DNA from: Flavobacteriaceae bacterium MAR_2009_75
GTDB taxonomy: Bacteria > Bacteroidota > Bacteroidia > Flavobacteriales > Flavobacteriaceae
Direction of reading: 5' to 3'
DNA: 64,000 bases
Assembly (NCBI GenBank): GCA_002813285.1
Contig: PHTZ01000001.1
Span: forward strand, 4,649,501 to 4,713,500
Of this stretch, positions 28,998 to 38,313 are shown piece after piece. Both the position numbers and the translations under genes were made by a program. The notes under the pieces are model-generated. The model did not search any database and was not told the DNA's origin. It saw only the letters and a program-made list of their open reading frames with translations. Each line of letters starts with the position of its first letter. Position 1 is the first letter of the stretch.

Positions 28998-30068
28998 ATG
29001 GCAGGCAATACTTTCGGGAATATTTTTAAGCTCTCTACATTCGGTGAATCTCACGGGGCAGCTATTGGAGGGGTTTTAGATGGATGTCCTTCTGGAATAC
29101 AATTAAATCTCGAAGCGATACAAACAGACTTAAACCGTAGAAAACCTGGTCAATCGGCAATTGTCACGCAACGCAAAGAGCCTGATACGGTAGAGTTTTA
29201 CTCCGGCATTTTCGAAGGAAAAACTACTGGTACGCCTATCGGTTTTGCGATACACAATACCAATCAAAAATCGAAAGATTATTCGCATATAAAAGATTCA
29301 TACCGACCATCGCACGCCGATTATGTGTATGATAAAAAATATGGGTTTCGCGATTATCGCGGTGGCGGACGAAGTTCGGCGCGTGAAACGGCAAGTAGGG
29401 TAGTGGCCGGGGCTATTGCCAAACAGTTTCTTGCGGGCATTAAAATAAATGCCTTTGTGTCTCAAGTCGGAACATTAAAAATGGACAAGCCCTATCAAGA
29501 GCTTGACTTTTCAAAAATAGAATCGAATCCCGTAAGGTGCCCAGATCAGGAGATGGCCGCCAAAATGGAAGAGTATATAAAAGAGGTTCGCGGTGAAGGC
29601 GACACCATTGGAGGTATTATTACCTGTGTTGCCCAAAATGTACCTGTAGGTTTGGGCGAACCCGTTTTCGATAAACTTCATGCCGAGTTGGGTAAGGCCA
29701 TGCTCAGTATCAATGCCGTTAAGGGATTTGAATATGGCAGTGGTTTCGAAGGTGTGCAAATGAAAGGCAGTGCGCATAACGACCAGTTCAATAGTGACGG
29801 TAGCACCCAATCGAACCACAGTGGCGGAATTCAAGGCGGTATCAGTAACGGTATGGATATCTACTTCAATGTGGCTTTTAAGCCTGTGGCTACAATAATT
29901 CAGCCGTACGAGACCATAGATAAAGAGGGCAACAAAGTGCAGACCAAAGGTAAAGGTAGACACGATCCTTGTGTTGTGCCCAGGGCAGTACCGATAGTAG
30001 AGGCCATGACCGCTTTGGTTTTAGCAGATTATACCTTACTTAATCGAACTATAAAGGGAAAATTATAG
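28998..30068 (+). CDS. aroC: Chorismate synthase
   Basis: This enzyme makes chorismate from EPSP, the last shikimate step, using reduced FMN. The 356-residue protein has all three family signatures: [15 protein letters not shown] near the start, [15 protein letters not shown] in the middle and [18 protein letters not shown] near the end. The length is normal. It is monocistronic with its own promoter. Identification is secure. Confidence 0.98.
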   Translation: MAGNTFGNIFKLSTFGESHGAAIGGVLDGCPSGIQLNLEAIQTDLNRRKPGQSAIVTQRKEPDTVEFYSGIFEGKTTGTPIGFAIHNTNQKSKDYSHIKDSYRPSHADYVYDKKYGFRDYRGGGRSSARETASRVVAGAIAKQFLAGIKINAFVSQVGTLKMDKPYQELDFSKIESNPVRCPDQEMAAKMEEYIKEVRGEGDTIGGIITCVAQNVPVGLGEPVFDKLHAELGKAMLSINAVKGFEYGSGFEGVQMKGSAHNDQFNSDGSTQSNHSGGIQGGISNGMDIYFNVAFKPVATIIQPYETIDKEGNKVQTKGKGRHDPCVVPRAVPIVEAMTALVLADYTLLNRTIKGKL

Positions 30069-30166
30069 TGGTTTTTTAGGAAATCGATATTTTATCTCTA
30101 CAGAAGATGCTGTTTTTCGGCTTTCGATGCAAAAACAGTATATTACCTGCATAAACTTACATTTAC

Positions 30167-31492
30167 ATGCGAAAACTGGAATTACATTGGAAGATCCTAA
30201 TAGGAATGGTCTTAGGTATTCTTTTTGGCTTTTTTATGACCATTTTCGAATGGGGACCTGAATTTGTTCAAGATTGGATAAATCCCTTCGGAAGTATTTT
30301 CGTAAAACTCTTAAAGCTTATTGCAATTCCGTTGATTCTTGCCTCTTTGGTCAAAGGTATTTCTGATTTAAAGGATATTTCAAAGTTCAGAAACATTGGG
30401 CTTAGAACTATCGCCATTTATATCGGTACAACCGTTGTGGCCATTACCATTGGCCTTCTATTGGTCAACGTATTGCAACCGGGTAATGGAATTTCTGAAG
30501 AAACCATAGCCCAGTTGACCGAAACATATTCCAACGATAGCGGTGTTACCTCTAAATTGGAGGAGGCTTCGAGACAGAAAGATAGTGGACCGTTACAATT
30601 TTTGGAAGATATGGTTCCTGATAATGCCTTTAAGGCTTTGGGAGACAATAGTTCTATGCTACAGGTGATATTTTTCACCATTTTCTTGGGCATCTCTATG
30701 CTATTGATTGGGGAGAAAAAAGCAAAACCGTTAAAAAAATTCTTTGATGCCCTGAACGATGTAGTCTTGAAAATGGTCGATTTAATAATGCTAACGGCGC
30801 CCATTGCCGTATTCGCATTGTTGGCCAATGTTGTGGTCTCATCAGGTGACCCTGATATTTTGTTGGCCTTGTTGAAATATGCAGGTGTAGTGGTTCTTGG
30901 GCTTTTATTGATGATTGTTTTTTACAGTTTGGTGGTGGCTACTTTTACACGCTATAACCCCTGGACTTTTTTGCAAAAGATAAGTCCTGCCCAATTATTG
31001 GCATTTAGCACCAGTTCAAGTGCCGCAACATTACCTGTTACCATGGAAAGGGTAGAGGAGCATATTGGGGTAGACAAAGAGATTTCCAGTTTTGTACTCC
31101 CGGTCGGTGCGACCATCAATATGGACGGTACCAGCCTTTATCAGGGGGTGGCCGCCGTTTTTATTGCGCAGGCACTTAGTTTTGATTTGACCTTCGGCGG
31201 TCAATTGACCATTGTTTTAACGGCCTTATTGGCCTCAATAGGTTCTGCTGCGGTACCGGGAGCCGGAATGGTGATGTTGGTCATTGTATTGGAAGCCATT
31301 GGCTTTCCTGCCGATAAACTAGCTATTGGCCTGGCATTGATTTTTGCCGTCGATAGACCGTTAGATATGCTGCGTACGGTAGTTAATATCACAGGCGATG
31401 CCTGTGTTTCTATGATGGTGGCCAAATCTGTAGGCAAGACCATCAAGCCAAAAGTTAAAAATTGGGATGATAATTTAGAGGACGTAAAATAA
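30167..31492 (+). CDS. Dicarboxylate/amino acid:cation symporter
   Basis: This 441-residue DAACS (SLC1-like) transporter has eight or more membrane segments. The family signatures are STSSSAATLPVTMERVEE (the serine-rich HP1 loop), VGATINMDGTSLYQG (TM7) and AVDRPLDMLRTVVNITGDA (TM8). It imports glutamate, aspartate or C4-dicarboxylates with Na+ or H+. The Arg in FAVDRPLDMLRT and the NMDGT loop favour acidic substrates. It ends 4 bases before the convergent DUF1206 gene. Confidence 0.93.
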   Translation: MRKLELHWKILIGMVLGILFGFFMTIFEWGPEFVQDWINPFGSIFVKLLKLIAIPLILASLVKGISDLKDISKFRNIGLRTIAIYIGTTVVAITIGLLLVNVLQPGNGISEETIAQLTETYSNDSGVTSKLEEASRQKDSGPLQFLEDMVPDNAFKALGDNSSMLQVIFFTIFLGISMLLIGEKKAKPLKKFFDALNDVVLKMVDLIMLTAPIAVFALLANVVVSSGDPDILLALLKYAGVVVLGLLLMIVFYSLVVATFTRYNPWTFLQKISPAQLLAFSTSSSAATLPVTMERVEEHIGVDKEISSFVLPVGATINMDGTSLYQGVAAVFIAQALSFDLTFGGQLTIVLTALLASIGSAAVPGAGMVMLVIVLEAIGFPADKLAIGLALIFAVDRPLDMLRTVVNITGDACVSMMVAKSVGKTIKPKVKNWDDNLEDVK

Positions 31493-31496
31493 GACT

Positions 31497-32315
31497 CTAA
31501 GCATCGAATTTACGGTATCGGGCATGGGCGAACATGTAAATGCCATAGCAGACCAATCCCGCAGCTACAAGACCCATTAACCAAGGGCCTGAAGAATTGT
31601 CTTGAAGAAATGAAAAGGCCTCTTCGGTTCCTTTCATAGATTCAGCATCTGCCCCTGAAAAAGAAAATCCCGCCTTTAGAAAGAAATATGAAATAATACA
31701 GGTCATAATACCCCGTGCAATAAGTCCGCTATACCCAAATGTTTTGATCGCCTTTTTCTTTTTGGAGTCGGAAATGGTACCAAGTTGAAATTTTTTAAGA
31801 AAATCGCCTTTGTAAGCCTTTATAAATTGATAAATACCCTTACCTGCCAAAGCAAGCCCTATGGCTATAAAAGCATACATTTTTAATTGCGGACCCAAAA
31901 AAGAGCTTCCGCCACCTCCCGAACCGGAATTGGGTTCGTAGAAAATATCAACTATCGCGAATATGCCCAAAGCTAGGTAGACAAGCCCACTTATAAAGAA
32001 CGAAACCCTTTTTACGATTCCTTTTTTACTCGAACCAATATTTTCGGGGTCTTGTACGCTTTGTATAAATCTCCATATCGCATAACAAACTAAACCTGTT
32101 CCCAAGACTGCCAAGAGTACTTTTCCAAAAGGCTGCTTTTCTAAAAATTCAATAACCTGAAATTTACCGGCTTTGGAGCCGCCTAAATTAAAAGCGGCCA
32201 AAAAAGCCAAAATACCTGTTATGGTATATACAGCTCCTTTAGCCGCATAGCCGGCATAAGCTACATTTTTTATCTTCTTTTCCATTGTTTCTATTGATTG
32301 AACAATGGTAACCAT
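31497..32315 (-). CDS. DUF1206 membrane protein
   Basis: This 272-residue protein has six membrane segments arranged as three repeats of a two-helix unit: AYAGYAAKGAVYTITGILAF, VSFFISGLVYLALGIFAI and GYSGLIARGIMTCIISYFF. This is the DUF1206 pattern. The function of the family is unknown. A later Met (MEKKIKNVAYAG, codon 10-11) fits the usual family beginning better and may be the true start. Confidence 0.85.
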   Translation of the reverse strand: MVTIVQSIETMEKKIKNVAYAGYAAKGAVYTITGILAFLAAFNLGGSKAGKFQVIEFLEKQPFGKVLLAVLGTGLVCYAIWRFIQSVQDPENIGSSKKGIVKRVSFFISGLVYLALGIFAIVDIFYEPNSGSGGGGSSFLGPQLKMYAFIAIGLALAGKGIYQFIKAYKGDFLKKFQLGTISDSKKKKAIKTFGYSGLIARGIMTCIISYFFLKAGFSFSGADAESMKGTEEAFSFLQDNSSGPWLMGLVAAGLVCYGIYMFAHARYRKFDA

Positions 32316-32371
32316 TTAATCGACCTATGGTTAACTCTTTAAAGTTGAGTTTTGGGCTATTAAAGATTGAA

Positions 32372-32776
32372 TCAAAGAAATTTTGATTGCAGTTCTGGGT
32401 TGGGCACCATACATTGGTCTTTTCTACCGTACCATTTGTATCGGTTCTTGGCTATAAAATCATATACGATATCGCGCAAATTACTGGGAATAACGGAGAG
32501 TATCGATGAAATGGTACGATACCCTTTCAACCCCTTACCGATTTCAAGTGCAGCGGTAGATTTGGTGTAGTAGGCGGTACCGGGATCGATTAATATAATG
32601 GAATCTACCGTAGATGTATCAATACCACGCTCTTTGGTCAATTGCCGGCCCACCTCACTTTGCAGGGCGGCATAGCGAAACACATCATTTTCGTCTCTTT
32701 TGATAACAAACTGTACGGCATTGTTGCAAAGATTGCAAACCCCGTCAAAAAGAATGATTTTTTTATTGCTTTCCAC
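32372..32776 (-). CDS. DCC-family thiol-disulfide oxidoreductase (DUF393)
   Basis: This 134-residue protein has the family signature ILFDGVCNLCNNAV (DxxCxxC) near the N-terminus, the ALQSEVGRQL segment and the C-terminal FIAKNRYKWYGRKDQC. DCC proteins have a thioredoxin-like fold, and their physiological partner is unknown. The gene stands alone between DUF1206 and mutS2 on the same strand. Confidence 0.9.
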   Translation of the reverse strand: MESNKKIILFDGVCNLCNNAVQFVIKRDENDVFRYAALQSEVGRQLTKERGIDTSTVDSIILIDPGTAYYTKSTAALEIGKGLKGYRTISSILSVIPSNLRDIVYDFIAKNRYKWYGRKDQCMVPNPELQSKFL

Positions 32777-32836
32777 TTTGTAAAGATACGATGGAAAAAA
32801 TTGTGTGAAAAAATTAAAACATGAATTGAAATATTG

Positions 32837-35029
32837 TTATTTCTTTCTTTCCACCAATTCTAACTGGTCTACACTTACATTTGTGGTGAACATACCGTAG
32901 TTGACAATGGCCTTGCCTTTTTCTAAAGAATCTATACTGCCTACGGCCTTGCCGTCTTGCATACGTACACGGTCTCCCACCTTAAAAACAGGTCTAGGTT
33001 TGTTCTTTTCCTTTTGAACGGCTTTCTGTTTCTCTACCTTTTTCTTTTCGCGAATGACCTTGACCTCCTTTTGTACTTCTTGGGCTACCTGTGCTTTTTT
33101 GGTACGTTCCGCTTTGGCCTCTTTGGCCGTTCTCTTTTTACGCTTACTGTTTTCAGTTTCAACGATTCGGAGCATTTCCGACACTAATGAGCGCTTTTTC
33201 TTATCTCTAAAATACTTATCCGCTGCTTTGTTCACCTTATTGCCCAATTGGATCATGCGCTGATCATGATCATAGAGTTCTTGATAGTTTTCCAGTTTGC
33301 TCTTGATTTTGGCATTTAATTTCTCCAATCGTGCCGCTTCTTCCTTAGCCTTACTTTCCTCTTCTTGCAGTCTAGAGCCCGTTCGGGCCATTTTACTGCG
33401 CTCTTTTTGTAGTTTGGCTATAGTCGCATCAAAACGCACCTTGCCCCGCTCGATTTTTTTCTTGGCCTTATTGATCAAGGAGTAGGGGATGCCGTTTTTT
33501 TGGGCCACTTCAAACGTAAAGGAGCTACCCGCTTCTCCCAAGACCAATTGAAAAGTAGGCTCTAGGGTGCGGCCATCAAAAAGCATGTTGGCATTGGTAG
33601 CATATGGAAGTTCATTGGCCAAAGCCTTTAAATTTGCATAGTGGGTAGTAATTACTCCATAGGCCTTTCTTTCATAGAACACCTCTAAAAAGGCTTCTGC
33701 AAGTGCACCGCCCAGCTCGGGATCACTACCCGTACCGAATTCATCGATCAAGAATAAGGTGTTGTCATTGCACAATCGTAAAAAGTTGTTCATGTTCTTT
33801 AAACGATAGCTGTACGTACTTAAGTGATTTTCTATAGATTGATTATCACCAATATCTGTCAAAATCATATCAAAAAAGAAGACCGAACTCCTTTCATGAA
33901 CGGGTATTAAGAGCCCTGATTGAAGCATTACTTGAAGTAAACCGATAGTCTTTAAAGTGATACTTTTACCCCCTGCATTAGGACCGGAAATCACGATAAT
34001 TCGATTTTCGTCATGCAATTCTATGGTCTGCGGGTAGGTCTTTTCCTTTTTTAAGGTATTGCTTAAAAATAAGAGCGGATGATAGGCGTCTCTAAGATAC
34101 AGTCGCTTTTCCGAATTGATTTCAGGAAGCAAAGAATTCGTGTCCGAAGCATATTTGGCTTTTGCCGAGGTGATATCAACGTGGGCTAAAAAAGATTGGT
34201 ATACGGCCAATTGAGGGGCAAATGGCCGTATACGGTCCGTTAATTCCTTAAGTATTCGCTGCACTTCCTCTTTTTCATCAAACTCGAGGTTATTCAGTTC
34301 TCTACTATATTTTAGAGTGGCTTCCGGTTCGATGTATACAATGCTCCCTGTTTTGGAAGTGCCCATAACCGTACCCTTCACTTTTCTGCGGTACATGGCT
34401 TTTACTGCCAAAACACGCCTGTTCTCTACAACGGATTCTCGAATATCATCTAGATAATCGGAACCATTGTAAGTATTCAGGGCAGAGGCAAAGCTTTGTC
34501 CGATTTTACCCTTAACTTGAAGCATCTGCCTACGAATCGTAAAAAGCTTGTCAGAAGCCTTGTCTTGTACTTCACCAAAACGGTCGATAACGGTGTCTAT
34601 ATAATTAGGTATTTCGGTATTGGTGTCGACTGATTCTGATGATGCGAAAAGTAGGGGATAATATTCCTTAAATTTTTTTAGGAATTTTTTTAGTGCATTT
34701 ACCGTTAGACAGATACTGCCAATTTTACGAAAACTGCCAATTTCCATGGCTGTATTCTCGATGCCCAATAGCTGAAGTTCTTTATCTATACCTTCAAAGC
34801 CGTGAGGTGGAATGCGGTTTTCGCTCACAAAAGAAGAAAGGTACTCGGCGGTTTGGCCCAACTGCTCTAAAATGAACTCTTCTTCCGTAAATGGGGAAAG
34901 CTCTAAAGCTTTTTCTTTACCCAGTTCCGTAGTACAACGAGCAGCCACCTGTTGGAGTACCGTTGGAAATTCTAAATCTTGTAATGTTTTGGGGTGAATA
35001 CCTGCCATATTGCTCAAAATCGGAGGCAA
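32837..35029 (-). CDS. mutS2: MutS2 ATPase without Smr nuclease domain
   Basis: This 730-residue MutS2-type protein has the P-loop SGPNAGGKSITLKTIG, the Walker B region LFLIDEFGTGSDPELGGA and the VITTHYANLKA segment, after an N-terminal core domain. A long charged coiled coil (about residues 520-680) follows, then a KOW-like end (FKVGDRVRMQDGKAVGSI). The C-terminal Smr endonuclease domain of Bacillus-type MutS2 is absent, as seems usual in this phylum. It probably acts in recombination control or ribosome collision rescue rather than mismatch repair. Confidence 0.92.
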   Translation of the reverse strand: MPPILSNMAGIHPKTLQDLEFPTVLQQVAARCTTELGKEKALELSPFTEEEFILEQLGQTAEYLSSFVSENRIPPHGFEGIDKELQLLGIENTAMEIGSFRKIGSICLTVNALKKFLKKFKEYYPLLFASSESVDTNTEIPNYIDTVIDRFGEVQDKASDKLFTIRRQMLQVKGKIGQSFASALNTYNGSDYLDDIRESVVENRRVLAVKAMYRRKVKGTVMGTSKTGSIVYIEPEATLKYSRELNNLEFDEKEEVQRILKELTDRIRPFAPQLAVYQSFLAHVDITSAKAKYASDTNSLLPEINSEKRLYLRDAYHPLLFLSNTLKKEKTYPQTIELHDENRIIVISGPNAGGKSITLKTIGLLQVMLQSGLLIPVHERSSVFFFDMILTDIGDNQSIENHLSTYSYRLKNMNNFLRLCNDNTLFLIDEFGTGSDPELGGALAEAFLEVFYERKAYGVITTHYANLKALANELPYATNANMLFDGRTLEPTFQLVLGEAGSSFTFEVAQKNGIPYSLINKAKKKIERGKVRFDATIAKLQKERSKMARTGSRLQEEESKAKEEAARLEKLNAKIKSKLENYQELYDHDQRMIQLGNKVNKAADKYFRDKKKRSLVSEMLRIVETENSKRKKRTAKEAKAERTKKAQVAQEVQKEVKVIREKKKVEKQKAVQKEKNKPRPVFKVGDRVRMQDGKAVGSIDSLEKGKAIVNYGMFTTNVSVDQLELVERKK

Positions 35030-35067
35030 AGGTAGCCAATCGTATTTATTAATTCTGCATTTGTGCC

Positions 35068-36291
35068 CTATTGTCCCACCTGCACCTTCAGCGGAATATG
35101 TAAATTAAATGATTTACCGTCCGTTCTAGGATTAATATTTACTATAGAGGTCGCTGTATAGAGAACAAGGGGTTCTCCATTATTATCCGTGAGTAGTTGT
35201 GGCCTTTCCAGTCTGTGAAGCTTTATGGTCTCTCCAGAAATTAAATCCACCTGTTTTTTCATAAAGAGAGGTTGTGCCGCTTTTCGCCAGTAAAGCCCGT
35301 TCTTTGAAACGATAAGGGCTAGACCTGGCTCTTTTTCAGTTATTTTACCGGAGAAATCCTTTACGATAGCATAGAAGTGGTTGGTTTTTTGATGAAACCA
35401 TACATAGGGGTCTTCAGCGGAGGCAATTCGCCCATCGTCCAATCTGAAATCAAAAACAACATCATCCAAAGGTAGAAATGGGCCGTCCGGTTCGTCTGCA
35501 ATGGCCAAACCATGTACTCCGCGCCAATAGGGGTCATAAAAATTACCCTTAAAATACATGAGGTATTTACCGTCTGATGGGCGATGGACCACAGCAGGGT
35601 TTACAACGATTACGTTATCGGGTTTTGGTTTCGTGCCTTCCGGAGAAGGGTAGACAATATTGCTGCTTTTCACCCTAGTTCTTGGACTCAAAAGTGGTTC
35701 TTGAGGCCTTATAAAGTTTCCGTCCATCAAATCTTCAAAGCTTTTAAATTTTATAACACCAATCCTGAGTGTTTGTTGAACCCGGTTTCTTTTATTTAAG
35801 CTTCCTTTAACTACTTCAGGACTGTTACCTGGGTCTCTACCGCCCACATAATAGAGGTAGTAGTGGTCTTTAAACTTCTTTAAGTGTGGATTGGTCACTA
35901 CTTGCGCGTCCCAAGCTAAAGTATCTCCAAATGACTTTTTGCCTTCTAGTATTATCTTTTGAAATTTAAATTTTCGGTCAGGATAATCGGAAATCGCATA
36001 GGCTATTTGCGAATGCAAAACCCATGAATCTGAAAATTGAGGTATAGAATCACCGCAAGGCCATGTGTTGTATAACATATGATATTTGCCGTCATCACCT
36101 TTTAAGACCGATGCCCCCCAAACGAATCGGTCCGAATCATTTAGCACGGAAGCACCCGTAAGAAGAGAATCTTTCTGGACGGCATCAATAGGTTGGGGAA
36201 TAATATGTAAATCTGAACTTTGTGAAAATATGGTTGAGTGAAATAGTAGAAGTATGAAAGTCGGGAGTAGGGCAAATGTTGTTTTCAGCAT
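35068..36291 (-). CDS. Secreted five-bladed beta-propeller glycoside hydrolase
   Basis: This 407-residue exported protein (signal peptide ending STIFSQ) has the blade pattern of clan GH43/GH32/GH117-type hydrolases: FVWGASVLKGDDGKYHMLYN, VVNPAVVHRPSDGKYLMYFKG, SAEDPYVWFHQKTNHFYAI and LERPQLLTDNNGEPLVLYTA. The conserved acidic residues are compatible with catalysis. The family cannot be fixed by eye; GH117-like anhydro-galactosidases of marine flavobacteria are one option. No SusCD pair or other carbohydrate gene is adjacent, so it is not in a typical polysaccharide locus. Confidence 0.75.
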   Translation of the reverse strand: MLKTTFALLPTFILLLFHSTIFSQSSDLHIIPQPIDAVQKDSLLTGASVLNDSDRFVWGASVLKGDDGKYHMLYNTWPCGDSIPQFSDSWVLHSQIAYAISDYPDRKFKFQKIILEGKKSFGDTLAWDAQVVTNPHLKKFKDHYYLYYVGGRDPGNSPEVVKGSLNKRNRVQQTLRIGVIKFKSFEDLMDGNFIRPQEPLLSPRTRVKSSNIVYPSPEGTKPKPDNVIVVNPAVVHRPSDGKYLMYFKGNFYDPYWRGVHGLAIADEPDGPFLPLDDVVFDFRLDDGRIASAEDPYVWFHQKTNHFYAIVKDFSGKITEKEPGLALIVSKNGLYWRKAAQPLFMKKQVDLISGETIKLHRLERPQLLTDNNGEPLVLYTATSIVNINPRTDGKSFNLHIPLKVQVGQ

Positions 36292-36720
36292 GGTCAGGTG
36301 ATCGAGTTGGTTTTGTCGTGCGCAAAATACATTAATCCATTCGATTAATATGAAACCATCAAAAAGTAAAGTGTAAATGTGATGTAAGGGTTATATGGTA
36401 TAATTTTGTTTTCATTACTTTTTAATTATTCCCCCTCGAGGGGGAATACATTCCCGCCCTGCGCGCACCCCCTTCTAAGGGGGAATTGCTGCGTGTTATT
36501 GTCCCCTTGAGGGGACAGTAAAAACCTAAACGGTTTTTACTGGGGTGTTCTGTAATTGTTTTATGTTCATTATAAATCCTTGTCTTTACTTATTACTACT
36601 GTTGACACAAGCGTGAGACTCGCGCTAGCGGGGGTAACCGCATACAGTGGCAAGCTGCCAAACAGGCCGCATAGAATGAAAAGTAGCATATGTGAGTTAT
36701 TGTTTTTCATCTATTTGTTT
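36292..36720. other. Gene-poor interval with stacked palindromes
   Basis: About 430 bases between the glycoside hydrolase and the small membrane-protein pair. It contains the palindrome cluster listed separately and a GC-richer patch (36606-36672). A 62-codon ORF here lacks any protein-like character. No RNA gene was recognised. Confidence 0.6.
36428..36542. repeat. Cluster of four consecutive palindromes
   Basis: In 115 bases I find ATTCCCCCTCGAGGGGGAAT (36428-36447, perfect), an imperfect CCCCCTTCTAAGGGGG, a TGTCCCCTTGAGGGGACA unit and GTAAAAACC/GGTTTTTAC around a five-base loop. The pieces look like a degraded composite intergenic repeat. Copies elsewhere in the genome cannot be checked here. 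Confidence 0.65.
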
Positions 36721-37050
36721 TTACTGTTGAATGCCCGGTTGTGACGGAAATAGATCATGTATTTTGTTCATATACTTACAATTATCTGCTACCTTGATCA
36801 ATATGGTGTCTCCAATCTTTAGATTATTAAGAGAGGTCTTGGGTGACTTAATTGATTTGGTCATATTACCATTTAATTCAAATTCAAAAGAACACGTATC
36901 CGAGTTCTTAGTAATGGATATATTATAGATAATTGCAGGGATTATTTTGTTTGGATTGGATTCAATTCTTGAATTAAGAAGTTTTTGTTTCAATGGAGAA
37001 CTAATTACAAGTATTACCAACGGTATTAATAAGTAAAATCTCAATGGCAA
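36721..37050 (-). CDS. Small unknown protein with N-terminal membrane anchor
   Basis: This 109-residue protein starts at TTG (MPLRFYLLIPLVILVISSP), has one N-terminal membrane segment and then a soluble domain (YNISITKNSDTCSFEFELNG ... GDTILIKVADNC). It begins 5 bases after the stop of the preceding small membrane protein, so the two are likely co-translated. No family is recognised. The overall plan (anchor plus small beta domain) is common among lineage-specific proteins. Confidence 0.5.
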   Translation of the reverse strand: MPLRFYLLIPLVILVISSPLKQKLLNSRIESNPNKIIPAIIYNISITKNSDTCSFEFELNGNMTKSIKSPKTSLNNLKIGDTILIKVADNCKYMNKIHDLFPSQPGIQQ

Positions 37051-37055
37051 GTATT

Positions 37056-37241
37056 TTATATTTTAACAAATAGATAACCCAAAAAGCACATCAAGACATA
37101 TGGACCAAGCCCACCTTTTACGGTAAAAGAAAATTTGTAATGACTACAATCATCGGTAAATGAAATAATTCCAATCTCATATAAAATAATTAGAATTATT
37201 ACACTATAATAAATCAAAGTGATTATTGATATCTTTTTCAT
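37056..37241 (-). CDS. Small unknown membrane protein
   Basis: This is a 61-residue protein (MKKISIITLIYYSV...) with two hydrophobic segments. An in-frame upstream ATG at 37310 would add 23 residues, but those (GTSKDARASEG) are encoded by a perfect hairpin and look like a repeat rather than protein. I therefore prefer the ATG at 37241. It is followed by the 109-residue gene. Unknown function. Confidence 0.5.
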   Translation of the reverse strand: MKKISIITLIYYSVIILIILYEIGIISFTDDCSHYKFSFTVKGGLGPYVLMCFLGYLFVKI

Positions 37242-37265
37242 TCTAAATCCAAATAATCCCTCGCT

Positions 37266-37289
37266 GGCACGAGCATCCTTGCTCGTGCC
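37266..37289. repeat. Perfect 10-bp hairpin, GGCACGAGCA / TGCTCGTGCC
   Basis: A 24-base perfect inverted repeat with the four-base loop TCCT, GC-rich in AT-rich surroundings, lies upstream of the small membrane protein. There is no T-tract on either side, so it is not a simple terminator. Confidence 0.7.
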
Positions 37290-37530
37290 CCATATTAATT
37301 CTTTTATCAATCATTATTCCAAATATTCTCAGATTCAAAAAAATTCAACTTCTATAATAGAGCAACATTTTACGAGTCTATAGTTTACAGTGCCACCACC
37401 TAAGATACATATAACAGCATATTTCCTTTTCTATTATACCAACAACTTGTGTGATCATTCTAAAATCAATTCCTCGATTTTTAAGTAATTTTAGGCTCTG
37501 ATTGTAAACCTAAATAACGTATAGCAACCC

Positions 37531-38196
37531 ATGGCCGTTACCATAGAAGAAAGTTGGAAACAACAATTGCAAACCGAGTTTGAACAACCATATTTTAAAC
37601 AGCTGTCCCAATTCATTAAAACAGAATATGCCATGCACACTTGCTATCCTAAGGGAAAGGATGTTTTTGCGGCTTTTGACCATAGTTCGTTCGATAAAAC
37701 AAAAGTGGTCATTATTGGTCAAGACCCATATCACGGTCCGGGCCAGGCGAACGGACTCTGCTTTTCCGTAAAGGATGGTATCGCGCATCCGCCGTCCCTC
37801 ATCAATATTTTTAAGGAAATTGAAACCGATTTGGGCAAGCCCTATCCTAAAAGTGGCAATTTGGAACGGTGGGCAGAGCAGGGGGTATTGCTACTAAATG
37901 CCACGCTAACCGTAAGGGCACATGAAGCGGGCAGCCATCAAAAAAGAGGTTGGGAAACCTTTACGGATGAGGTGATTAAAAAACTGTCGGATAAAAGAGA
38001 GGGGCTAATATTTCTGCTTTGGGGTGGTTTTGCCAAAAAGAAGGCGGCATTGATCGACAAACAAAAACATCATATACTAACTTCTGGGCATCCTTCTCCT
38101 TTAAGTGCCAACCGAGGTTATTGGTTCGGGAACAAGCACTTCAGTAGAACAAATGAAATTTTGAGACAAAACGCAGAAGCACCTATAAATTGGTAA
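37531..38196 (+). CDS. ung: Uracil-DNA glycosylase, family 1
   Basis: Ung removes uracil from DNA to begin base-excision repair. The 221-residue protein has the water-activating motif GQDPYHG (D65), the uracil-binding GLCFSV, the LLNATLTV strand and the minor-groove loop HPSPLSA (H187). The length is normal. It is monocistronic and stands apart from the TIGR03915/03916 pair, whose family members are elsewhere linked to a different glycosylase domain. Confidence 0.98.
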   Translation: MAVTIEESWKQQLQTEFEQPYFKQLSQFIKTEYAMHTCYPKGKDVFAAFDHSSFDKTKVVIIGQDPYHGPGQANGLCFSVKDGIAHPPSLINIFKEIETDLGKPYPKSGNLERWAEQGVLLLNATLTVRAHEAGSHQKRGWETFTDEVIKKLSDKREGLIFLLWGGFAKKKAALIDKQKHHILTSGHPSPLSANRGYWFGNKHFSRTNEILRQNAEAPINW

Positions 38197-38313
38197 ATTA
38201 ATCTTTATATTTATTTAATTGATGTACAGTATATTACGCTATTAAAACTCCATTCTTAGTTCAAGTAAATAAATTTGATTTTTTAAATGGGATTTACTTA
38301 TTTTAATACAATT

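Noticed and set aside
30418-30828. 136-codon minus-strand ORF inside the symporter gene
   Set aside because: A shadow of the symporter coding sequence, with no family resemblance.
36556-36744. 62-codon ORF in the gene-poor interval
   Set aside because: No protein-like composition, no homologous look, and it overlaps repeat-rich DNA and the end of the small membrane-protein gene.
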